Shown piece by piece: positions 25,728 to 34,605 of a DNA stretch of 64,000 bases (within the stretch, counting starts at the first letter, position 1; each line of letters begins with the position of its first letter). The stretch is from Gammaproteobacteria bacterium (GTDB taxonomy: Bacteria > Pseudomonadota > Gammaproteobacteria > Enterobacterales > Kangiellaceae). Made by a program: the position numbers and the translations under genes. The notes under the pieces are model-generated. The model did no database searches and was not told the origin of the DNA. It saw only the letters and a list, made by a program, of their open reading frames with translations. The DNA lies in NCBI GenBank assembly GCA_013373375.1, contig JABXHY010000005.1, forward strand, positions 124,001 through 188,000, given 5' to 3'.

Positions 25728-28700
25728 CTAAGACTTGTTATTCGCTAACTTATAAAAAACGTCGGACTCGACTGCAGGACTGAACAAAAAGCCTTGAAAG
25801 GTATCACAATTAAACTGTTTTAATATATCGAACTGCTCTTCTAGTTCAACACCTTCAGCTGTTACATTTATGTCTAAGCTATGTGCAAGTTCAATAATGC
25901 AGCGAACGATGTTGCGATCTTTCTCCGATATATGAATATCTTTCACAAAAGAACGGTCGATCTTTAATGTATCAATTGGGAGTTGCTTTAGATAGTTCAA
26001 AGACGAATAGCCGGTACCAAAATCATCAAGCGCTAAATGATACCCTTCTTGCTTGATACGATTCATAGTCAAGCGAGCCTTATCCACATGCTTTAATAAA
26101 TCCGTTTCTGTTACCTCAATTTTAATATGCTCAGTCGGAATATTATAAATTTTCCTATAGTGAGCAAGGGTATCAAGAAACTCTTTGGTATTAATGAACA
26201 TCCGAGCTGAGATGTTTATCGCAATCATTAAACCAAATGCACTGGTGTCCCGCCAATATGATACCTGCTGAAATACTTTTTTTATTGCAAGTTTATCAAT
26301 TCTCTCAATAAGTCCAGATGATTCAGCAATAGGAATAAATTCACTGGGTTGCAGGTTCTGACTGTCTTTTTTCGGCCAACGGATCAAAGCCTCTGCACCA
26401 CTGATGGATTTTTGTTTGACATCTAGTACCGGCTGATAATGAAAAGTAAAAATATCATTATCAATAGCATCGATAATTGCCTGCTCTGTTTTAAATCGAG
26501 TTGTCATATGAGAGTTCATATGCTCTTCAAAAAATCGATAGCTATTCTTACCTTGCGACTTAGCGACACTTAGTGCGAGACCAGATTTTTTAATTAGTTC
26601 ACTCGCGCTAGTGGCATCTTGCGGATAAGTTGACACACCAATGCAACAGGTAAGTTTAAAGGTGTGTTCGTGGATATAAAATGGATTATCCAATAATTTT
26701 CCAACTCGAGACATCATATTTTGGGCATCTATATCGGGTTGCGAAGATTGTATGTATATAATAAATTCATCACTGCCAGCTCGACAAATTACTTCATTGT
26801 TCTGCGCAATCTCTAATAGTTTTTCGGCGAAATGCTTTAAAACCTTGTCACCTATAGAGTGGTCAAAAGAGTCATTAATTTTTTTAAATCCATCCAGATT
26901 GATATGCAATACTGCTATACCTATTTTAAGGCGATTAGCTTGAGAACAAGCATTATCTAACAACTCAATGAACAAGCTTCTATTTGGAAGAAGAGTAAGG
27001 TTATCATGCGTTGTTAAGTGCTCCATTGTTTCCTGGTTTCGTTTGTCTAAACTTAGATCTCTAAAAAACACCAAGTACTGTTCTATTTCGTCATTTAAGT
27101 TTTTAATTGCTCTTATTTCAAGTTTTATCGGATAAACATCGCCATTAGCACGCTGATCATAAGATTCCCCTTGCCATACACTATTTTCTTTAGCTAACGC
27201 TACCAAACGTTCAGTTAGATATTCATCTTGCCCTTTCGAATCACAAAATAAATAGGTCTTATCTTTTACATCTTCGGCTTTTTTATTAGTACAATTGAAA
27301 AATTCAGAATTAACCTCACGGACTCTAAACTGACTATCCGTGACGAATACTGCATCAGATGTATTTTCAAACGCTGTTGCTAATAACAATAATTGATTTT
27401 CTCTTTCTGCTATTTCTTTGTTATGCAGTCTTAACTGTTTTGTTTCGCGTCTTGCACCTGTTCTTAATATAAACAAAACCACGATTAACGATATGCTGAT
27501 GCATATATAGAGTAGAAAAATATATCGCTCTTTGATTGAACGAGTCTTCTCTTGTTCAAGTAGGTTTTTGCTTCTTAATTGTTTAATCGAGTTTTCTTTT
27601 TCAAGTAAGTTGTATTTGGCTTCTAGTGATTCAATAGCACTTGCTCTTTCAGCATTATAAACTTCGCGAGTTTTAAAATATGTTTTAGCTAGGTAATCAT
27701 AAGCTTTTTTATAATCATCTAATTGGGCATAGGCTTGGTGAAGCTGATTTAATATTTGGTTTGCTTCATAATCTAGATTTTTGCTTTCAAAAAACTCAAG
27801 CGCCTCGATCAATATTGGAATAGATTTATCTGGATGGCCTTGTTTTATTAAAATATTACCTTTTATCGCATAGGTATAATACATATTATCTTTATCGCCA
27901 TACTCACGCATTAAATCAATTGCTCTCTTAGCAGACTCAAGCGCTTTATCAAACTCCTTTTGTCTCAAATAGACCAGCGAGACATTCAAATAAATGCTTC
28001 CTTCGTATTCTGGATAATAAGATAAATAACGGTATTCCATAAGCTCTTGATATGACTCAATTGCTTTCTCTAATTCATTTTGTTCCGCTAGTCGACCAGC
28101 CAGGTTTTGTAAATTTTCAAAATATAAGATACTGTCTTTGTAATTTTCCAACTGAGTTAAGTTTTCTTCTGTTATTTTCGCACCAACATCTACATCCCGT
28201 TGTTTGGCATAAACTCGAACCAAAAAAGTTTTAAGTCTTATTATTTCCTCCAAATTTGCAGTTTGCTGGTAAATGGATATACCCAATAGCAATAATTGTT
28301 GAGCCTTTTCGTACTGGCCAAGATGATCGTATAACCTGCCCAGTATTCCAGTAGAGTGAGCTAAGTCTTCTCTCGAGATATTGCCATAAAATTTTTCAAC
28401 TTGCGCAGGTGGATTTGCTGACGCGATCTTAGCCGAATCAAGCCCCAATAGCCTTTCTATTCCTTCACTTAATGCCGCCGCTTCATCGTATTCACTTTTT
28501 GCCAATAAGTATTCCAGTTCTAATAGCTGAGAAAAAAGTAATATACGAGACTTATTAATCTCTGAATAAAGATTATTAAGTGCTGTAATGCGGCTCTGAA
28601 ATGGTTCCATTTCAAGTCGATTCAGCTCAATTCTGCCGAGCAAATAGTGTGCTTGCGCAAGACCATCTAAATTGTTAACTGATGAGGAATTCCGCTCCAG

Positions 28701-28964
28701 CTCCTTTGCGAAGCTCTCTTTCTCAACTGGTGACAAGAAAACGTTGTCGTGGGTCGATTGAGTGCTTAATTCAGTGTCTAACCGCTGCTCAGAAGTAAGG
28801 GCATAAACATTATTCCCGGTAAAAGACATTCCTACTAGTGTCGCGAAGAGGAACGCCAAACCATATTTAAACCGTCCTGCGCTATTGAACAGAATACAGT
28901 TCAAGTCCACAAAGAAGCGGAGCGCTGAAAACTGCTTAGCAAAAAACCTCAGACAATTCGGCAT
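25728..28964 (-). CDS. TPR-PAS-GGDEF-EAL membrane sensor, likely c-di-GMP phosphodiesterase
   Basis: 1078 residues. A signal anchor (about 33-52) precedes a helical TPR-like region (about 75-450), presumed periplasmic, then a transmembrane helix (about 480-500), PAS (about 525-640), GGDEF (about 655-815) and EAL (about 825-1075). The GGDEF motif is AGSDEF rather than GG[DE]EF, so cyclase activity is doubtful. The EAL part keeps EALIRW, DDFGTGYSS and TAEGVE, so it should hydrolyse c-di-GMP. TPR and PAS suggest sensing outside and inside. Monocistronic; its stop is a TAG beside the tandem repeats. Confidence 0.9.
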   Translation of the reverse strand: MPNCLRFFAKQFSALRFFVDLNCILFNSAGRFKYGLAFLFATLVGMSFTGNNVYALTSEQRLDTELSTQSTHDNVFLSPVEKESFAKELERNSSSVNNLDGLAQAHYLLGRIELNRLEMEPFQSRITALNNLYSEINKSRILLFSQLLELEYLLAKSEYDEAAALSEGIERLLGLDSAKIASANPPAQVEKFYGNISREDLAHSTGILGRLYDHLGQYEKAQQLLLLGISIYQQTANLEEIIRLKTFLVRVYAKQRDVDVGAKITEENLTQLENYKDSILYFENLQNLAGRLAEQNELEKAIESYQELMEYRYLSYYPEYEGSIYLNVSLVYLRQKEFDKALESAKRAIDLMREYGDKDNMYYTYAIKGNILIKQGHPDKSIPILIEALEFFESKNLDYEANQILNQLHQAYAQLDDYKKAYDYLAKTYFKTREVYNAERASAIESLEAKYNLLEKENSIKQLRSKNLLEQEKTRSIKERYIFLLYICISISLIVVLFILRTGARRETKQLRLHNKEIAERENQLLLLATAFENTSDAVFVTDSQFRVREVNSEFFNCTNKKAEDVKDKTYLFCDSKGQDEYLTERLVALAKENSVWQGESYDQRANGDVYPIKLEIRAIKNLNDEIEQYLVFFRDLSLDKRNQETMEHLTTHDNLTLLPNRSLFIELLDNACSQANRLKIGIAVLHINLDGFKKINDSFDHSIGDKVLKHFAEKLLEIAQNNEVICRAGSDEFIIYIQSSQPDIDAQNMMSRVGKLLDNPFYIHEHTFKLTCCIGVSTYPQDATSASELIKKSGLALSVAKSQGKNSYRFFEEHMNSHMTTRFKTEQAIIDAIDNDIFTFHYQPVLDVKQKSISGAEALIRWPKKDSQNLQPSEFIPIAESSGLIERIDKLAIKKVFQQVSYWRDTSAFGLMIAINISARMFINTKEFLDTLAHYRKIYNIPTEHIKIEVTETDLLKHVDKARLTMNRIKQEGYHLALDDFGTGYSSLNYLKQLPIDTLKIDRSFVKDIHISEKDRNIVRCIIELAHSLDINVTAEGVELEEQFDILKQFNCDTFQGFLFSPAVESDVFYKLANNKS

Positions 28965-29232
28965 GTATTAGTGATGTTGTTAGACTATTATTGATTGACA
29001 ATATCTCTTTTTAGTATAGTTTAAAAATAATATGCTGCTTTGTTTTTATTTACCTATCCTTCAACTCATATTGCGTCAAGATAACGGTTAGTACTTTATT
29101 GGAACTCAACTCACTAAAGCTTACCAAAGATCAACTAGAAGCAAACGACTAACTCTTTATTTCGGAGGTAATGTAACAAGGAAAGGTTTTTTACCTGAAA
29201 TATATAAAATATCCTAATTATCTTAGTTAGCT

Positions 29233-29553
29233 TTAACTTTCCATATTGTTTTGAGGTTGAACCACAGGGGGCCACCGAACTGAAAAAGGATTACATGCAC
29301 CAGATGTTAGTTCACTGACTTCAACCTGAATTTTTTCACCTAACCGAAATCCACGATTTCGTTTTGGTATTCTAAAATAATCATCGCCTGGCAAAGTCGC
29401 CACCTGCACTTCAATTGCATTTTCATTGATTGCCGTTACTGTTGCTTCGGCTAACCGAGTTGAATATTCGCAGGAGCCACCAACGGGTTGCGGTATTACA
29501 CCGCAACCTGATATCAACAAGGTTAAACACATCGTAAAAGCAATTTTAAACAT
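29233..29553 (-). CDS. Small predicted lipoprotein downstream of polA
   Basis: 106 residues with a lipoprotein signal: hydrophobic stretch then LISGC, the lipidated cysteine at residue 17. The mature part has short beta-prone segments (TVTAINENAIEVQVATL, RGFRLGEKIQVEVSEL) and further cysteines at about C28 and C87. The sequence of an inner-membrane retention Asp at +2 is absent (Gly), so outer-membrane sorting is expected. Its ATG shares one base with the polA stop (TAATG), so it is translationally coupled to polA. I do not know the family. Confidence 0.75.
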   Translation of the reverse strand: MFKIAFTMCLTLLISGCGVIPQPVGGSCEYSTRLAEATVTAINENAIEVQVATLPGDDYFRIPKRNRGFRLGEKIQVEVSELTSGACNPFSVRWPPVVQPQNNMES

Positions 29554-32285
29554 TAATGCGCCTCGTCCCAGTTTTCACCAACGCCAGTTTCAACTAATAA
29601 AGGTACTGAAAGTTCGCTGGCGTTTTGCATTATATCTGTAATTTTTGTAATGCATGCCTCAACTTCTGACTCTGCAACTTCAAAAACCAGTTCATCATGC
29701 ACCTGCATGATCATCTGACATTTCGGATTTTCATTTGTCGTCCACTCATCAACTTTGAGCATAGCCAATTTTATAATGTCTGCAGCGCTACCTTGCATTG
29801 GCGCATTGATAGCTGTGCGTTCTGCTGCCTTTCGGCGCATGCCATTACTCGCATTGATTTCAGGTAAGTACAATCGACGACCGTATAAGGTTTCGACATA
29901 ACCTTTTTCTTTTGCCTTTTCTTTGGTTTCTTCCATGTAAGCCTCGACCCCAGGATAGCGCGCGAAATAAGTGTCGATATAGTGTTGCGCCTCGTCACGC
30001 CCCACACCAATTTGTTTCGCTAATCCAAAAGCCGACATACCGTAAATAAGTCCAAAGTTAATCGCTTTCGCACTTCGCCGTTGTTCAGTTGTAACCTTAG
30101 TGGCATTTACAGCAAACACTTCAGCGGCAGTTGCGGTATGAATGTCCTGGCCTTCAGCGAATGCAGTAAGTAGCCCGTCATCTTGAGACAAATGCGCCAT
30201 AATTCTCAGTTCAATTTGCGAGTAATCGGCTGCGACTATTTTATAACCTTTAGGCGCAATAAACGCTTGGCGAATGCTGCGCCCAGCTTCATTTTTAATG
30301 GGTATATTTTGCAAGTTAGGTTCAGTCGAAGACAACCGTCCAGTCGCAGCAACAGCTTGGTGGTAAGATGTATGCAATCGGCGAGAGTTAGCGTTGATCA
30401 TTTCAGGAAGTTTATCCGTATAGGTAGATTTGAGTTTCGATAATCCTCGGTACTCTAAAATAACCTTTGGCAACGGATAATCCAATGCGAGTTCCTGCAA
30501 AACATCTTCTGCCGTTGACGGCTGTTTTTTAGGCGTCTTTTTAATAACTGGTAATTCTAACTTTTCAAAAAGAATACGTTGTAATTGTTTTGGAGAACCT
30601 AAGTTAAACTCTTCCTCAGCAAGTTCGAAAGCTTTTTCCTGCAGTTCATTCATGCGAACAGCAAACTCTTGGCTTTTTTGTCGCAATAAGTCGGTATTAA
30701 TTAAGACACCGTGACGTTCCACTTTGGATAGAACAGATAACAGCGGCATTTCAATGTGTTCGAAAACACCTTTCAATGTTTCCTGCGATTCGAGTTTTGG
30801 CCAAATTTTTTGGTGTAATTGCAAAGTAATATCAGCATCTTCCGCAGCATACTCGGCAGCTTTTTCAACCTCAACCTGATTAAAAGTAACTTGCTTAGCG
30901 CCTTTACCAGCGACGTCTTCATAATGAATAGTATCGCGGCCTAAATATTTGAGTGCCAATGAATTCATGTCGTGACGTGTCGCTACACTATTTAAAGTGT
31001 AAGATTCCAACATAGTATCGAAAGCAATGCCTCGAAGAGTAATATCATAGCGAGCTAAAACACTGGCGTCATATTTTAAGTTTTGGCCAACTTTTTTGTG
31101 CTCCTCGGATTCTAATATCGGCTTCAACTTGTCCAACACCCAGTTCCTATCGAGTTGATCAGGAGCGTCCAGATAGTCATGAGTTAAAGGAACATAAGCT
31201 GCCTTACCAGACTCCACTGCGAATGAAATACCAACCAAGTCAGCTTCCATATAATTCAAGCTTGTGGTTTCGGTATCAAACGCAAATAAGTCAGCCGAAG
31301 TTAATTTATCGAGCCATTGATCAAACTGTTGCTCGGTTAATACTGTATCGTACTCTGTTGATTGTTCGGTCGACATATTACTATCGACGACTTCGCTTGG
31401 CTCATTGGCTTGTTGAGAAATTTCATGCAACCAAGATTTAAATTCAAACTTTGTAAATAACTCGGAAAGTTTTGAATTGTCTGGATGTCCGTTTTCGATA
31501 TCCGACAAAGTAAACGGTAACTCTACGTCGGTTTTGATGGTCGCTAGCTCGTGTGACAAATACGCCATGTCTTTATTTTCGAGCAACTTTTCAGGCATCT
31601 TTTTGGCTCCCCTAAATGAAAGCTCTCGAATCGACTCCAGATTATTGTAAATCTCATCAAGACCGCCGACATTTTGCAGCAGCGCAACTGCAGTTTTTTC
31701 ACCAACGCCTGCAACACCCGGAATATTATCTGAAGAGTCACCCATCAATGCTAGATAATCGATAAAGTGCTGCGAGGAAAAGCCATACTTTTCCTCAACG
31801 CCAGACTCATCAAGAATTGTATTGGTCATGGTGTTAATCAGAGTCACATGCGGGCTCACCAACTGGGCCATATCTTTGTCTCCAGTTGAAATGAGAGTAT
31901 CTATACCTTGCTCAGTTGCCTCTTTTGCCAAAGTTCCAATCACATCGTCCGCTTCAACATTGTCAATAACCAGCATGGGAAGTCCCATTGCTTCGATAAT
32001 TTGGTGAATTGGTTCAATTTGCACACGAAGATCGTCTGGCATAGGCGGGCGATGCGCCTTGTATTCAGGATAAATGTCGTTTCGAAACGTTTTACCTTTT
32101 GCATCGAACACCACAATAATTTTCGACTCTGGGTATTCTTTTAGATGATTGCGGATCATTGAAATCACGCCACGTATTGCATTAGTAGGAAAACCATCCC
32201 CAGTACTCAAATGACGAATAGCATGAAACGCGCGGAACAAATAGGATGAACCATCAACTAAAATGACCGGTTTTTTCGACGGCAT
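29553..32285 (-). CDS. polA: DNA polymerase I
   Basis: Fills gaps and removes RNA primers in replication and repair. The 910-residue protein (E. coli 928) has all three parts: 5'-nuclease domain (PVILVDGSSYLFRAFHA, D.K.FRNDIYPEYKAHR, ADDVIGTLA, GDKDMAQL), 3'-5' exonuclease with an intact FAFDTETTSLNY, and polymerase with ADYSQIELRIMAHLS, RSAKAINFGLIYGMSA and QVHDELVFEV. I start it at the ATG at 32285 with AGGA upstream; an in-frame start at 32318 lacks support. It lies beside a DnaA-box cluster. Confidence 0.98.
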   Translation of the reverse strand: MPSKKPVILVDGSSYLFRAFHAIRHLSTGDGFPTNAIRGVISMIRNHLKEYPESKIIVVFDAKGKTFRNDIYPEYKAHRPPMPDDLRVQIEPIHQIIEAMGLPMLVIDNVEADDVIGTLAKEATEQGIDTLISTGDKDMAQLVSPHVTLINTMTNTILDESGVEEKYGFSSQHFIDYLALMGDSSDNIPGVAGVGEKTAVALLQNVGGLDEIYNNLESIRELSFRGAKKMPEKLLENKDMAYLSHELATIKTDVELPFTLSDIENGHPDNSKLSELFTKFEFKSWLHEISQQANEPSEVVDSNMSTEQSTEYDTVLTEQQFDQWLDKLTSADLFAFDTETTSLNYMEADLVGISFAVESGKAAYVPLTHDYLDAPDQLDRNWVLDKLKPILESEEHKKVGQNLKYDASVLARYDITLRGIAFDTMLESYTLNSVATRHDMNSLALKYLGRDTIHYEDVAGKGAKQVTFNQVEVEKAAEYAAEDADITLQLHQKIWPKLESQETLKGVFEHIEMPLLSVLSKVERHGVLINTDLLRQKSQEFAVRMNELQEKAFELAEEEFNLGSPKQLQRILFEKLELPVIKKTPKKQPSTAEDVLQELALDYPLPKVILEYRGLSKLKSTYTDKLPEMINANSRRLHTSYHQAVAATGRLSSTEPNLQNIPIKNEAGRSIRQAFIAPKGYKIVAADYSQIELRIMAHLSQDDGLLTAFAEGQDIHTATAAEVFAVNATKVTTEQRRSAKAINFGLIYGMSAFGLAKQIGVGRDEAQHYIDTYFARYPGVEAYMEETKEKAKEKGYVETLYGRRLYLPEINASNGMRRKAAERTAINAPMQGSAADIIKLAMLKVDEWTTNENPKCQMIMQVHDELVFEVAESEVEACITKITDIMQNASELSVPLLVETGVGENWDEAH

Positions 32286-32308
32286 AATGTATTTCCTGAC
32301 AATATAAA

Positions 32309-32355
32309 TTCGGCACATTGTACCGATTTATGCCGAACATGCGAGAGAATATCAA
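32309..32355 (-). promoter_or_regulatory. polA: Candidate polA promoter and overlapping dyad
   Basis: On the minus strand TTGATA (32350-32355) and CATAAA (32327-32332) are 17 bases apart, about 45 bases from the polA ATG. TTCGGCA (32309-32315) and TGCCGAA (32331-32337) form a 7-bp inverted repeat that overlaps the -10 and so could be an operator. Both are sequence matches only. Confidence 0.35.
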
Positions 32356-32451
32356 CATGAGATATAAGTACTTACCTTTGTCTTTTAATTCAAATTCTTA
32401 AGTGAGCTTGCTAACTCTTTAATTTTTAAAGATTTATGTTTTTTGGCCTAA

Positions 32452-32635
32452 TGTGAATAACTTTTGCACAGAGCAGACAAGTCGGCAAAAGATTCACAAG
32501 TGATCAGAATTGGGTTAAAGTAGCCCGTCAAATTTGATAACACATTTTCGATAAAAAACAATTACTTATAAAAATTATCCACAGACTTATCCAGTATATA
32601 TGTAAAATTACCACTTTTTCTTAACCTGTGGATAA
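32452..32635. promoter_or_regulatory. DnaA-box cluster in the polA-dctQ gap
   Basis: The 387-base gap (32286-32672) contains three perfect matches to the DnaA consensus TTATNCACA: TTATCCACA at 32575-32583 (plus strand) and at 32627-32635 (minus strand), and TTATTCACA at 32452-32460 (minus strand). A near-match TTATCCAGT lies at 32587-32595. The sequence between and before them is very AT-rich. A weak plus-strand promoter (TTGATA, 17, AACAAT, 32534-32562) could serve dctQ. DnaA may control polA or the TRAP genes, or the cluster may be a titration site. It is not clearly an origin, since dnaA and gidA are absent. Confidence 0.6.
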
Positions 32636-32672
32636 CTGTGTTCATAACAAATTTTTAGGGATAAGCATCAGT

Positions 32673-33203
32673 ATGTTGCGTCTTGTGAGAAAAATACTGG
32701 CGAGCTGCGCGAATTACACTGGCAAATTTATTGCTTTTGCCACCGCGCTTATGGTGTTCATTATGTTCACCAGTACTTTATTGAGTCAGTTATTCAGCAT
32801 CAATTTTATAGCCCTTCAGGAAAGTGTTACCTGGCTTCATGCCGCAGTATTTATGCTCGGTGCTGCCTACACTCTGCAGCACAACGAGCATGTAAGAGTC
32901 GATATTTTTTATCATCGCTTCAGCAATAAAACACAAGCCATTATCGATATTGTTGGTACGATTTTATTTTTGTTTCCTTTGTGTATTTTTATTTTATACA
33001 GCAGTTGGGGCTTCGTCGAAGTCAGCTGGAAGTTAAAAGAAGCGTCGGCCGAGGCAGGTGGTTTACCTGCAGTTTACTTAATGAAATCTTTAATATTGAT
33101 AATGCCGGTATTGTTGATAGTTGAAGGTGTGCATCAAATTGTTTGCAACATAGAAAAGCTGTCAAGCAACACACCAGCGGATAATAAAGGAGCTACCTTA
33201 TGA
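32673..33203 (+). CDS. dctQ: TRAP transporter small permease
   Basis: The four-helix small membrane subunit of a tripartite ATP-independent periplasmic transporter. The protein from ATG 32673 has 176 residues and four hydrophobic segments. QESVTWLHAAVFMLGAAYTLQHNEHVRVDIFY is typical of DctQ. A longer GTG start at 32628 would put its first codons in a DnaA box, and I prefer the ATG. An AGGGAT ribosome-like site lies upstream. Its stop overlaps the dctM start. Confidence 0.9.
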   Translation: MLRLVRKILASCANYTGKFIAFATALMVFIMFTSTLLSQLFSINFIALQESVTWLHAAVFMLGAAYTLQHNEHVRVDIFYHRFSNKTQAIIDIVGTILFLFPLCIFILYSSWGFVEVSWKLKEASAEAGGLPAVYLMKSLILIMPVLLIVEGVHQIVCNIEKLSSNTPADNKGATL

Positions 33204-34549
33204 TGGAGTGGGTTCCCTTTATCATGTTTGCTTTTGTGTGCCTGGCTTTAATGGCGGGTTATCCAGTTGCAATAACCTTAGGTGGAAGTGCGCTTATATT
33301 TGCAGGGCTTGGCATTGCCATGGATTGGTTAAATCCAATAATGCTAAACGCATCAGCTCAACGAATTTTTGGGGTCATGAACAATCAAGTGTTAGTGGCG
33401 GTACCTTTATTTGTTTTTATGGGCGTCATGCTTGAGCGCGCCAAAATTGCTGAGAACTTACTAGAATCAATGGCATTACTCTTTGGAAAGATAAGAGGAG
33501 GACTCGCGCTATCGGTCATTATTGTTGGCATGTTGCTCGCTGCATCCACAGGCATTGTCGGTGCTACCGTCGTAACAATGGGCATGCTGTCGTTACCTGT
33601 AATGCTAAAACGCGGATACGATCAAGCTCTTTCAACCGGAACGATTTGTGCTTCAGGTACTCTTGGTCAAATTATTCCTCCCTCGATTGTGCTGATACTT
33701 TTAGGCGAAGCAATTTCATCCGCTTATCGAAGTTCTTATGGTGGAGGGCCGATTAACGTAGGTGACTTATTTATAGGCGCACTAATTCCGGGAGTGATTT
33801 TGGTCGGCGCTTATATGCTTTACGTAATGCTGAGAGCTTTTATTAACCCATCACTTGCACCACGGATCGACGATTTACCCAAGATTGAACTCACCACCTT
33901 ATTTAAAAGCTTAATACTGCCTCTAATATTAATTTTTATTGTACTTGGCTCTATTCTGGCTGGCGTTGCAACACCAACCGAAGCTGCTGCCATCGGTGCT
34001 GCCGGATCGGTAATACTTGCACTTATTCAACGACAGTTTAGCTTTAAAAAATTACAAGATGTTATGCAGTCAACGACAAAAACATCTTCGATGGTATTTA
34101 TGATTTTAATTGGTGCATCTGTTTTTAGTTTGGTATTTCGAGCATTGGGAGGCGATGCACAAGTTCACCACTTATTAGAACAAATGCCAGGTGGGGTTTT
34201 GGGCGCCATGATTGTGGTCATGTTGGTCATGTTTTTACTTGGATTTATTCTTGATTTTATTGAAATCATTTACGTCGTTGTACCAATCGTTGCTCCTGTG
34301 TTACTTGCCATGGGAGTCGATCCGATTTGGTTAGGGATAATGATCGCGATTAATTTACAAACATCCTTTTTAACCCCTCCTTTTGGCTTTGCACTGTTTT
34401 ACTTGAGAGGAGTCACTCCCGATACAGTACCAACCAAAAATATTTATCGTGGAGCTATTCCGTTTATAGGAATACAAATAGGCTTGTTGATTCTTTTGGG
34501 ATTGTTTCCAGAATTGGCGACCTGGCTTCCGAAAGCACTAGCTGACTAA
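33200..34549 (+). CDS. dctM: TRAP transporter large permease
   Basis: The 449-residue ion-coupled permease, with about 12 helices and DctM hallmarks: AGYPVAITLGGSALIFA at the N-terminus, VPLFVFMGVMLERAKIAE, GSTGIVGATVVTMGMLSLPVML-like, and PPSIVLILLGEA. It works with DctQ and the receptor on the opposite strand. The substrate is not set by this subunit. It overlaps dctQ by four bases (ATGA). Confidence 0.95.
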   Translation: MMEWVPFIMFAFVCLALMAGYPVAITLGGSALIFAGLGIAMDWLNPIMLNASAQRIFGVMNNQVLVAVPLFVFMGVMLERAKIAENLLESMALLFGKIRGGLALSVIIVGMLLAASTGIVGATVVTMGMLSLPVMLKRGYDQALSTGTICASGTLGQIIPPSIVLILLGEAISSAYRSSYGGGPINVGDLFIGALIPGVILVGAYMLYVMLRAFINPSLAPRIDDLPKIELTTLFKSLILPLILIFIVLGSILAGVATPTEAAAIGAAGSVILALIQRQFSFKKLQDVMQSTTKTSSMVFMILIGASVFSLVFRALGGDAQVHHLLEQMPGGVLGAMIVVMLVMFLLGFILDFIEIIYVVVPIVAPVLLAMGVDPIWLGIMIAINLQTSFLTPPFGFALFYLRGVTPDTVPTKNIYRGAIPFIGIQIGLLILLGLFPELATWLPKALAD

Positions 34550-34575
34550 CATTCGGAAGAATGGACATGCATAAT

Positions 34576-34599
34576 AAAAACCGCCTCTCGGCGGTTTTT
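34576..34599. terminator. Bidirectional terminator between dctM and dctP
   Basis: CCGCC (34581-34585) pairs with GGCGG (34590-34594) around TCTC, with an A-run before and a T-run after. It serves the convergent dctM and dctP genes. Confidence 0.88.
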
Positions 34600-34605
34600 A
34601 TTTGA

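Noticed and set aside
32452-32635. Chromosomal origin of replication
   Set aside because: DnaA boxes are present, but dnaA, dnaN, gidA and the usual flanking genes are not, and GC skew cannot be judged from one window.
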